A DNA stretch of 64,000 bases from DAOUJW01 sp034421015 (GTDB lineage: Bacteria; Chloroflexota; Dehalococcoidia; Lucifugimonadales; UBA2985). Made by a program: the position numbers and the translations under genes. Shown here one piece after another: positions 1 through 6,453 of the stretch. Position 1 is the stretch's first letter; every line of letters begins with the position of its first letter. The DNA lies in contig DAOUKT010000037.1 of NCBI GenBank assembly GCA_034421015.1, positions 62,001-126,000 of the forward strand, read 5' to 3'. The notes below the pieces were generated by a model. The model did not search any database, had not been told where the DNA came from, and saw only the letters and a program-made list of their open reading frames with translations.

Positions 1-82
1 GGAGGATCTCTTTCTCCTTCCGGGGACCCAGATGCAGGGATTTCCTGAGGTGTTTAAGATAGACCCTGACTTCAGAGCTCAT
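1..82 (-). CDS. HAAS-type membrane signalling protein, N-terminus only
   Basis: This partial gene runs off the left edge. Reading leftward from an ATG at 82, 27 codons are open and begin MSSEVRVYLKHLRKSLHLGP, followed by a charged helix. That is the pattern of the HAAS domain (short helical segments with a conserved LRxxL region), which is often encoded directly after a PadR regulator and followed by membrane helices. The padR stop is only 19 bases upstream, so the two genes probably form one transcript. The membrane part cannot be seen, so the call rests on the N-terminal helix and on context. Confidence 0.55.
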   Translation of the reverse strand, partial: MSSEVRVYLKHLRKSLHLGPRKEKEIL

Positions 83-101
83 TGCGGTTGTCCGGTGGTT
101 G

Positions 102-437
102 TTACTGGGATGCGTTAGTCTCGATGATCATGTTGGCCGCATGGGAGAAGCTCTTCCACTCCTCCAGCAGGCTCTCAAGGAACTTCTGGCCCTTGGCCGT
201 CATGTGATAGTAGCGGCGATTCTGGCCGCTGGCCGAGGTGCGCCACCTGCCGTCTATCAGCCCATCCTCCTCCAGACGATGCAGAGCGGAGTACAGGGTG
301 CCCTCCTTGAACCGGAAGTACCCGTTGCTCCGGTTGTCCATCTCCCTCACCATCTGATAGCCGTACATTGGCTCCAAGGCAAGCAGGGAGAGCAACAGCG
401 TCTCGGTGCTCCCTTTCAGTAATTCTCTTCGGTACAT
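102..437 (-). CDS. PadR family transcriptional regulator
   Basis: A 111-residue winged-helix repressor. The segment LLSLLALEPMYGYQMVREM is the PadR N-terminal helix pair, and the motif GTLYSALHRLEEDGLI is the recognition helix and wing lead-in typical of the family. The wing has the RRYYHMTAKG pattern. The length is normal for stand-alone PadR proteins. The start has a GGGGAG ribosome site just upstream (minus strand) and a strong promoter at 468-496. PadR proteins usually repress their own operon in response to small phenolics, peptides or envelope stress, and the target is probably the adjacent truncated membrane gene. The ligand cannot be inferred from sequence. Confidence 0.92.
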   Translation of the reverse strand: MYRRELLKGSTETLLLSLLALEPMYGYQMVREMDNRSNGYFRFKEGTLYSALHRLEEDGLIDGRWRTSASGQNRRYYHMTAKGQKFLESLLEEWKSFSHAANMIIETNASQ

Positions 438-467
438 AACTCCCCCATACCTTTACAGGTTGAGGCT

Positions 468-496
468 ATTATTGCCCATACCACTTGTTGGGTCAA
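468..496 (-). promoter_or_regulatory. sigma70-like promoter of padR
   Basis: Read on the minus strand, a -35 TTGACC (491-496) and a -10 AATAAT (468-473) are separated by 17 bases, each with five of six consensus bases. Transcription would start near 461, about 24 bases before the padR ATG. The hexamers GGTTGA (458-463) and TCAACC (493-498) form an inverted pair around the promoter and could be a PadR operator. That last point is inference. Confidence 0.6.
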
Positions 497-574
497 CCCT
501 TGCGCCGCCTCTGGGCCAATCCCCTTACGTGCGTGTCATTCGCGTCATCGCCCCTGCATCCCGCCGCGTGCGTG

Positions 575-583
575 TGATATATT
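575..583 (+). promoter_or_regulatory. extended -10 element upstream of mog
   Basis: TG at 575-576, one spacer base and TATATT at 578-583 form an extended -10 element about 28 bases before the mog ATG. No good -35 hexamer is visible at the expected distance, which is common for extended -10 promoters. The position is consistent with a promoter driving mog-trmD. Confidence 0.35.
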
Positions 584-610
584 TGAGCAAAGCCGTCACA
601 GCGAGGAGAT

Positions 611-1105
611 ATGTTCACCCTAGGCATACTGACCAGCAGCGATATGGGTTCCAAGGGGGAGCGAGAGGACACCAGCGGGCAGACCATAAAGGACATACTC
701 ACGCCCCTGGGCTTCACCGTCCAGAACTACGAGATAGTGCCGGACGAGGCCTCTATCATATCCGCCAGACTGACGGAGTGGGCCGATAGCGGGGAGGTGG
801 ACCTGATTGTGACCACCGGAGGGACCGGCCTGGGTCCGAGAGACGTTACCCCTGAAGCCACACAAGCCGTGATTCATCGCCCCGTGCCCGGTATTCCAGA
901 GGCCATGCGCCAGGCCGGCATGACTCAAACCCCCTTCGCCATGATAAGCCGGGGAATTGCGGGCGCACGCGGCAGCTGCCTGATCATCAACCTGCCGGGA
1001 AGCCCCAGAGGGGTCAGGGAGAACCTGGAGGCGGTGGTGGCAGTCATCCCCCACGCGCTGGAGACTCTCAAAAGGGCCAGGACGGAGACGCACCCAACGC
1101 AGTAG
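611..1105 (+). CDS. mog: molybdopterin adenylyltransferase-type protein (MoaB/Mog)
   Basis: A 164-residue protein of the MoCF-binding fold that adenylates molybdopterin before metal insertion in molybdenum cofactor synthesis. The family signature TTGGTGLGPRDVTPEA lies near residues 69-84, and the second conserved loop, LPGSPRGVRENL, near residue 132. Both line the pterin-binding pocket. AGGAG precedes the ATG by a few bases. The gene ends two bases before trmD and is probably co-transcribed with it, an unusual pairing. MoaB and Mog cannot be separated by motif alone, and some MoaB proteins have lost activity. Confidence 0.9.
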   Translation: MFTLGILTSSDMGSKGEREDTSGQTIKDILTPLGFTVQNYEIVPDEASIISARLTEWADSGEVDLIVTTGGTGLGPRDVTPEATQAVIHRPVPGIPEAMRQAGMTQTPFAMISRGIAGARGSCLIINLPGSPRGVRENLEAVVAVIPHALETLKRARTETHPTQ

Positions 1106-1106
1106 C

Positions 1107-1865
1107 ATGAGCATGGACATCCACATCCTTACCCTGTTCCCGGACATGTTCCGGGGGCCGTTCGACGAGAGCATAGTCAAGCGCGCCGTGGAACGCGGCC
1201 TGGCGTCCATCCACATCCACAACCTTCGCGACTACGCCCTGGACAAGCATCGCGTGGTGGACGACTACCCATTCGGCGGCGGCGGCGGCATGGTCCTCAA
1301 GCCGGAGCCCCTCTTCCGCGCCGTAGAGGACTTGAGGTTGCGAATATCGGAGGCCGGTTCCCCCGAGCGGGCGGCCGAGGCCCTTGTCGTGCTGCTCACG
1401 CCCCAAGGCAGGGTGCTGGACCAGGAAGCGGCCGGCCGTCTGGCAATGAGCCGGGACCTAGTCCTCATCTGCGGCCACTACGAGGGTGTGGACGAACGCG
1501 TGAGGGAGCATCTGGTCGACTGCGAGATCAGCATCGGGGACTACGTGCTGAGCGGCGGGGAGGTGCCGGCGATGGCGCTGGTGGATGCGATGGTCCGCCT
1601 GCTGCCCGGAGCGGTGGGCGACACAGCCTCCATCGAGGACGACTCCCACGCGTCGGGCCTTCTCCAGTTCCCCCAGTACACCAGGCCGGCCAAGTTCAGA
1701 GACTGGGAGACGCCGCCGGTTCTCCTCTCCGGAAACCATGAAGAGGTGAGACGCTGGAGGCGGCTGCAAGCCCTGCGCCGTACCCGGCGCCATCGCCCCG
1801 ACCTGCTGGAGAAGGCGCCCCTCACCCCGGAGGACATTCGCCTGCTGGAAGAGACGGAGGGCTAG
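1107..1865 (+). CDS. trmD: tRNA (guanine-N1)-methyltransferase TrmD
   Basis: A 252-residue SPOUT-fold enzyme that methylates G37 of tRNAs with a G at position 36, using S-adenosylmethionine, to prevent +1 frameshifting. Visible landmarks are the N-terminal IHILTLFPDMF, the glycine-rich YPFGGGGGMVLKPEP, LICGHYEGVDERV and the trefoil-knot segment ISIGDYVLSGGEVPAM with LPGAVGD. The length matches the family. Usually trmD sits in rpsP-rimM-trmD-rplS. Here it follows mog, and rplS lies about 59 kb away. The start overlaps an alternative ATG six bases downstream. Confidence 0.97.
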   Translation: MSMDIHILTLFPDMFRGPFDESIVKRAVERGLASIHIHNLRDYALDKHRVVDDYPFGGGGGMVLKPEPLFRAVEDLRLRISEAGSPERAAEALVVLLTPQGRVLDQEAAGRLAMSRDLVLICGHYEGVDERVREHLVDCEISIGDYVLSGGEVPAMALVDAMVRLLPGAVGDTASIEDDSHASGLLQFPQYTRPAKFRDWETPPVLLSGNHEEVRRWRRLQALRRTRRHRPDLLEKAPLTPEDIRLLEETEG

Positions 1866-1883
1866 GGGATGGAGGAACGCATA

Positions 1884-2150
1884 ATGACCAGGCATCCCCA
1901 GGGCAAGAGTGGCGTCAACATCAGCAGGCGCAAGTACGAAACCATGCGGGACGCAATTGTCGACGCGCTGGCCGCCTCCGGGCCAATGACCCACACGGAC
2001 TTGGTCAAGGATGTGGAGGCCCGGCTGGCGGGCGAATTTGAGGGGTCCGTAAAGTGGTACCTGGAGACAGTGAAGCTCGACCTTGAAGCCGGTGGAGTCG
2101 TCGAGCGCGTGCCCGGCACGAGGCCCCAACGTCTCCGGCTGTTCTCCTGA
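1884..2150 (+). CDS. small winged-helix protein (DUF6958-like)
   Basis: This 88-residue protein contains MRDAIVDALAASGPMTHTDLVKDVEARL, then SVKWYLETVKLDLEAGGVVERVPG and PQRLRL, a compact winged-helix outline. It resembles the DUF6958 family, whose function is not established. The start at 1884 was chosen over an upstream in-frame ATG at 1869 because GGAGG at 1871-1875 is eight bases before 1884. It lies just after trmD and is probably in the same transcript. It may bind nucleic acid. No target can be named. Confidence 0.6.
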   Translation: MTRHPQGKSGVNISRRKYETMRDAIVDALAASGPMTHTDLVKDVEARLAGEFEGSVKWYLETVKLDLEAGGVVERVPGTRPQRLRLFS

Positions 2151-2203
2151 GCCTCGCGCCCAGGGCTGGCTGGCTGAGGTCTCGCACTGACCAAGGCCAT
2201 TCG

Positions 2204-2274
2204 TTCCCGCTCATCCTGAGCCAGTCGAAGGAAATGAGCGGGAAGATTAGCTCGCTGGCTATAATCGAAAAGCC
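2204..2274. repeat. dispersed stem-loop repeat, copy upstream of mraZ
   Basis: An 11-bp perfect inverted repeat (2204-2214 and 2234-2244, arm TTCCCGCTCAT) encloses a loop containing the common CTGAGCCAGTCGAAGG motif. It is followed by a tail, TTAGCTCGCTGGCTATAATC (2247-2266), then GAAA. The block 2235-2270 is base-for-base identical to 25799-25834, upstream of ftsY. The rest of the 2151-2420 gap holds AT-rich sequence before mraZ but no gene. Its role is unknown. Confidence 0.75.
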
Positions 2275-2420
2275 CTGTAGCACTGACAACCGCCCATTGA
2301 CATTTTTCTGAGTTCCAGAATCTGCCCCGGAAATTCCCCGAAAAGGGTATTGCATTGGGGAGTTTTGTATGTTAGATTTGGTGGCGTCAGGAACAAATAG
2401 GCACTAATAGGTGGAATAAG

Positions 2421-2867
2421 GTGCAAAGTGGCTCGCTTACCTTCTTTGGAGAACAGGAGCACCGGGTGGACCCCCAGGGCCGTATCTCTCTGCCCGCTCG
2501 CTACCGTGAAGCCTTCAGGGGAGGCATTGTTCTCACAAGAGGATACGACCGCTGCGTCGCAGCTTACACGCCATCCAGGTGGGAGGTCATCGCCGGTGAG
2601 ATGGCCAGCCTCCCAATGAACAGGGCCAGGAACAGAAGAATGCGCAGGGTTACATTCACATCCGCATACCAGCTGGAGACCGACAGGCAGGGCCGCGTGC
2701 TCCTGCCGGCGTCCCTTAGAAGCTACGCAGACATTGAGGACGAGGTGGTCATCGCCGGTATGGGGGATTTCTTCGAGATCTGGGCCAAGGAAGCGTGGCT
2801 CCTTGAGAGCGAGGCGCTGGAACAGGAAGCCTGGTTCCTTGCCGAGACGACAGAGGATCATTCGTGA
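2421..2867 (+). CDS. mraZ: transcriptional regulator MraZ
   Basis: A 148-residue protein with two SpoVT-AbrB-like halves. The first is FFGEQEHRVDPQGRISLPARYREAF, and the second carries the matching YQLETDRQGRVLLPASLRSYADI, with the DxxGRxxLP signature in each. MraZ forms a ring that binds repeats upstream of its own operon and controls division genes, and it can modulate RsmH activity. The start is GTG with AGGTGG six bases upstream. The stop overlaps the rsmH start (GTGA), so translation is probably coupled. No convincing MraZ box array was identified upstream. Confidence 0.95.
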   Translation: MQSGSLTFFGEQEHRVDPQGRISLPARYREAFRGGIVLTRGYDRCVAAYTPSRWEVIAGEMASLPMNRARNRRMRRVTFTSAYQLETDRQGRVLLPASLRSYADIEDEVVIAGMGDFFEIWAKEAWLLESEALEQEAWFLAETTEDHS

Positions 2868-3817
2868 GTACAGCAGTTATGGCATACCATATTCCCGTCA
2901 TGGTGCAGGAGACGCTTTCCGCCCTTCAGGTGAAGCCCGGCGGCAGCTACATCGACTGCACGGTTGGAGAGGGTGGACACGCGGCCGCCATACTGGCCGC
3001 AGCCGCTCCCGGCGGCAGGCTGCTTGGCCTGGACGCGGACGCCGAGGCTCTCAGCACGGCGGAGCAGACGCTGAGGGACCACTGGCAAGGGGCCACCCTG
3101 GTGAACCAGAGCTACAGCGACCTGGAGGACGTGGCCGTCCAGCACGGGTTCAATCCGGTCGACGGCATCCTCTTCGACCTGGGTCTCTCGTCGCTCCAGT
3201 TGGAGGGAGAGGGCAGGGGGTTCTCTTTCAGGCTGGATGAGCCGCTGGACATGCGGTTCGACACGCGGCAGGAGCTGACTGCCTGGCACGTGGTCAACGA
3301 GTACTCCGGTGAGGAGCTTACCGGGGTCATCTCCAGGTACGGGGAGGAGCGCAGGGCCGAGCGCATTGCCAGGGCGATAGCCTACTGCCGGCCCATCTAC
3401 TCGTCCCTTGATCTGGCCCAGGTGGTGGCCAGGGCCGTAAGGCGTCCATTCGGCCGGACTCACCCGGCCACGCGGACCTTCCAGGCCATTCGCATGGAGG
3501 TCAACAGGGAGCTTGACAATATAGACACCGCGCTGCACCAGGCCGTGTCTCTCCTCAAGGCAGGAGGGCGGCTGGTCGTCATCAGCTACCACTCCCTTGA
3601 GGACCGGCTTGTCAAGCTGTTCCTGAGGTACGCAGACAGAGATGCAGGAACCATGCATCGCCCAACGTTGCGGATAATTTCCCCCTCCCGCGAGGAGGTA
3701 AGGACCAATCCGAGAAGTCGAAGCGCCCGGTTACGGGTGGCGGAGCGCAAGTCAGAAGGGGATACCCCTTCTATAGATCCAAGTCCTGGTACGGGGGAAA
3801 GGCCACCGGAGTACTAA
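2864..3817 (+). CDS. rsmH: 16S rRNA (cytosine-1402-N4)-methyltransferase RsmH
   Basis: A 317-residue SAM-dependent methyltransferase of the decoding-centre rRNA (formerly MraW). Features include the N-terminal YHIPVMVQETLSAL, the SAM-binding DCTVGEGGHAAAIL, DGILFDLGLSSLQLE, the helical insertion with RAIRMEVNRELDNI, and VISYHSLEDRLVKLF near the C-terminus. The GTG start overlaps the mraZ stop by four bases. An ATG 15 bases downstream (MAYHIPVM) is an alternative start. The gene after it is ftsA, not the usual ftsL-ftsI-mur series. Confidence 0.96.
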   Translation: MSTAVMAYHIPVMVQETLSALQVKPGGSYIDCTVGEGGHAAAILAAAAPGGRLLGLDADAEALSTAEQTLRDHWQGATLVNQSYSDLEDVAVQHGFNPVDGILFDLGLSSLQLEGEGRGFSFRLDEPLDMRFDTRQELTAWHVVNEYSGEELTGVISRYGEERRAERIARAIAYCRPIYSSLDLAQVVARAVRRPFGRTHPATRTFQAIRMEVNRELDNIDTALHQAVSLLKAGGRLVVISYHSLEDRLVKLFLRYADRDAGTMHRPTLRIISPSREEVRTNPRSRSARLRVAERKSEGDTPSIDPSPGTGERPPEY

Positions 3818-3947
3818 ATCACGCCCCAACGCGAGCAGGTGACAGGCGGCCAATTCTCTGCGGTAAACCCTCTATCTCCGAGGCCTTACCCCCAAGACCG
3901 GGCGGATCTCTTTTGGGACACCAATAAACCCAAGGGAGGCGCAAGAC

Positions 3948-5186
3948 ATGAAACACGAGACTGTACATGCGGCGATTGATGTAGGCACATCCAAGGTGTG
4001 CACGTTCATCGGCCATTCCAACGGCCTGGACGACATGCAAGTCCTTGGTATTGGGCTGGTGCCGTCACGCGGGATGCAGAAGGGGAGCGTCAGCAACATC
4101 CCGGACGTTCACCAGGCAATAGAGGCGTCAATCCAGAAGGCTGAGCACCAGGCCGGGATAAAGGTCACTTCAGTCAGCGCCAGCATATCCGGGACCCACC
4201 TGGGCTATGCAAACTCCAGGGCCGCTCTGGGCAATCGCAAGTACGAGAGCCCCGTCAGCCCGGACGATCTCAAGCAGATAATGAGGGCCTGCTACACGGA
4301 CAACAACGGCATGAACTCCAGAATCCTCCACGTGATTCCAAGGGATTACTCGGTGGACGGCAACTGGGGAATCCGGGACCCAATCGGCATGTTCGCCTCC
4401 TCGGTTGAGGTGGAAAGCCACGTGGTTTTGGGGGACCCGACCTCTATAGACAACCTGGTTGAGGCGTTTCGCAGGACCAAGGTCCGACTCAAGGGCCTGA
4501 TTATGGGGCCGCTGGCAAGCGCGGAGGCCGTCCTGTCCGAGGATGAGCGGGAAATGGGCGTTGTCCTCGCAGACATTGGCGGCGGGACAACGGACATTTC
4601 CATCTTCATGGAAGGCAGCATCTGGCACACAAAGGTGGTGCCGGTGGGCGGATTCCAGTTCACCCGGGACATCTCCATTGCCTTCACAACCTTCTTCCAG
4701 GCTGCCGAAAACGCCAAGCTACAGTATGGCGACGCCATACCCGGATCGGTGGACCCTGATGAGACGGTAACCCTGCCGGGATTCGGCAACGAGGGGGCCA
4801 CTGAGATCTCCCGGGAGACCCTCTGCCAGGTGATCAACGAGCGCATGGACGAGCTCCTTCGCATAGTCCAGCGAGAGGTCAAGCAGTCCGGGTTGTCCGG
4901 CGCGCCGCCAGGCGGCCTTGTTCTCACGGGGGGCACTGCAAAGCTGCCCGGCCTGGAGGAGCTGGCGGCCGACATCTGGCCCGGACCGGTGAGGATTGGT
5001 GTGCCCACAGCGTCCGCATGGGTGCCGCAGAACCTGGAGGACCCCGCCTTCGCCACAGGGCTTGGACTTCTGCACTGGGACGCCAAGCAGCAGCATGGAG
5101 GCGTCAGCAACGGGAACGGCCACTCCAAGCAGAGCCACCGCGGGAAGCACTGGCTGAGTATCTTCAAGCGAAAATCCCAGGTCTAG
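3948..5186 (+). CDS. ftsA: cell division protein FtsA
   Basis: A 412-residue actin-fold ATPase that tethers FtsZ to the membrane. Visible motifs are HAAIDVGTSKVCTFIG (phosphate 1), VVLADIGGGTTDISIF (phosphate 2) and GLVLTGGTAKLPGLEELA (adenosine motif). The C-terminus, GKHWLSIFKRKSQV, is a short basic amphipathic helix suited to membrane attachment. GGGAGG lies eight bases before the ATG. The gene is followed 27 bases later by ftsZ, its normal partner. The preceding 130 bases contain no ftsL or ftsQ. Confidence 0.95.
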   Translation: MKHETVHAAIDVGTSKVCTFIGHSNGLDDMQVLGIGLVPSRGMQKGSVSNIPDVHQAIEASIQKAEHQAGIKVTSVSASISGTHLGYANSRAALGNRKYESPVSPDDLKQIMRACYTDNNGMNSRILHVIPRDYSVDGNWGIRDPIGMFASSVEVESHVVLGDPTSIDNLVEAFRRTKVRLKGLIMGPLASAEAVLSEDEREMGVVLADIGGGTTDISIFMEGSIWHTKVVPVGGFQFTRDISIAFTTFFQAAENAKLQYGDAIPGSVDPDETVTLPGFGNEGATEISRETLCQVINERMDELLRIVQREVKQSGLSGAPPGGLVLTGGTAKLPGLEELAADIWPGPVRIGVPTASAWVPQNLEDPAFATGLGLLHWDAKQQHGGVSNGNGHSKQSHRGKHWLSIFKRKSQV

Positions 5187-5213
5187 CACACGAACATCAG
5201 AGGAGGTCAAGCG

Positions 5214-6296
5214 ATGGCAGGCCAGTCATTCGAGAACGATGGAATAGCCCGTATCAAGGTTGTTGGAGTAGGCGGTGGGGGGTGCAACGCGGTCTCCCGG
5301 ATGTTCCGGGAGCGGGTGCAGGGAGTTGAGTACGTGGGCGTAAACACCGACTCCCAGGCTCTTATGCGCTCCGAGGTCCCCCTCAGGATCCGCATGGGGG
5401 AGAAGCTGACTCGCGGCCTTGGCGTCGGCGGAAACCCTGAGAAGGGCAAGGAGTCCGCCGAGGAGAGCAGGGAGGAGATTTTCGAAGCCGTCAAGGACTC
5501 CGACATGGTATTCGTTGCTGCAGGCATGGGCGGCGGCACCGGAACGGGAGCCGCGCCGGTGGTGGCCGAGATTGCCAAGGAGGCCGAGGCCCTGACAATT
5601 GCAGTCGTCACCAAACCCTTCAGCTTTGAAGGAAGCAAGCGCAGGAAGCTGGCGGATGAGGGCATAGCGCGTCTGAAGGAGAAGGTGGACACCCTGATCA
5701 TCATCCCCAACGACAGGCTTTTTGCCGTGTGCGACGAGACCGTGACCATGGAAAACGCCTTCCGGCTGGCGGATGACGTGCTCCGGCAGGGCGTTCAGTC
5801 AATTGCCGAGCTTGTCACTGTGCCCGGCGAGGTGAACCTGGACTTTGCCGACGTGAAGACGGTTATGAGCAACGCCGGACCTGCGTGGATGGCAATCGGC
5901 CGGGGAACCGGTGACAACAAGGCAGTGGAAGCGGCCAAAGCGGCGGTGAGCAGCGCCCTTCTGGACGTTTCGATTGAGGGCGCCAAGGGAATTCTCTACA
6001 ACGTGACCGGGGGCACGGACCTGTCACTGCTGGAAGTGCAGGCCGCAGCGGACGTTATTCGAGACGCGGCAGACCCCGACGCCAATATCTTCTTTGGTAT
6101 GGTCACGGACATGAAGATGGAGGACGAGGTCAAAATAACCATAATCGCCACCGGATTCTCATCGGAGGAGCGCGTTCCGGCGAGTGATGAGCAGATCAAC
6201 CAGCTGATTATGGACGTGATGACCAGTGAGGCGGAGCTGGACATTCCCCCGTTCCTGAGAAGACAACCCTCCGGCAACCGGAGAACCAGGGTTTAA
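5214..6296 (+). CDS. ftsZ: cell division protein FtsZ
   Basis: A 360-residue tubulin homologue that polymerises with GTP into the division ring. The N-terminal KVVGVGGGGCNAVSRM, the tubulin signature GGGTGTGAAPVVA near residues 104-116, NDRLFAVCDE and NLDFADVKTVM are all present. The synergy loop for GTP hydrolysis is intact. The C-terminal IPPFLRRQ is a recognisable FtsA-binding tail after a very short linker. AGGAGG is seven bases before the ATG. A terminator at 6343-6368 closes the mraZ-rsmH-ftsA-ftsZ unit. Confidence 0.97.
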   Translation: MAGQSFENDGIARIKVVGVGGGGCNAVSRMFRERVQGVEYVGVNTDSQALMRSEVPLRIRMGEKLTRGLGVGGNPEKGKESAEESREEIFEAVKDSDMVFVAAGMGGGTGTGAAPVVAEIAKEAEALTIAVVTKPFSFEGSKRRKLADEGIARLKEKVDTLIIIPNDRLFAVCDETVTMENAFRLADDVLRQGVQSIAELVTVPGEVNLDFADVKTVMSNAGPAWMAIGRGTGDNKAVEAAKAAVSSALLDVSIEGAKGILYNVTGGTDLSLLEVQAAADVIRDAADPDANIFFGMVTDMKMEDEVKITIIATGFSSEERVPASDEQINQLIMDVMTSEAELDIPPFLRRQPSGNRRTRV

Positions 6297-6342
6297 GAAG
6301 ACGCCAACGGCATATTGACCTTTGTCGTTGCCGGCATTATTT

Positions 6343-6368
6343 CGAGGCCACCTCCTCAGGTGGCCTCG
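6343..6368 (+). terminator. rho-independent terminator after ftsZ
   Basis: A perfect 11-bp stem CGAGGCCACCT / AGGTGGCCTCG with a four-base loop lies 47 bases after the ftsZ stop. The downstream run is only weakly U-rich (ACTCTTGTG), so efficiency is uncertain. The stem strength and position support transcription ending between ftsZ and secD. Confidence 0.7.
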
Positions 6369-6397
6369 ACTCTTGTGAAAAGAGTTTTGTCAAGCCC

Positions 6398-6425
6398 TTG
6401 CCATTTCAGCTATGTTGCGTAGAAT
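6398..6425 (+). promoter_or_regulatory. sigma70-like promoter of secDF
   Basis: TTGCCA (6398-6403) and TAGAAT (6420-6425) are separated by 16 bases and each match five of six consensus bases. Transcription would start near 6432, about 22 bases before the secD ATG. An overlapping weaker candidate, TTGTCA (6387-6392) with TATGTT (6411-6416), is 18 bases apart. Confidence 0.6.
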
Positions 6426-6453
6426 ATATAGGACTCAATTCAAAGGATAGTTG

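Noticed and set aside
2281..2380. promoter with perfect TTGACA (2297-2302) before mraZ
   Set aside because: No acceptable -10 lies at 16-18 bases. A weak TTGCAT (2350)/TAGATT (2373) pair exists, but neither is strong enough to list.
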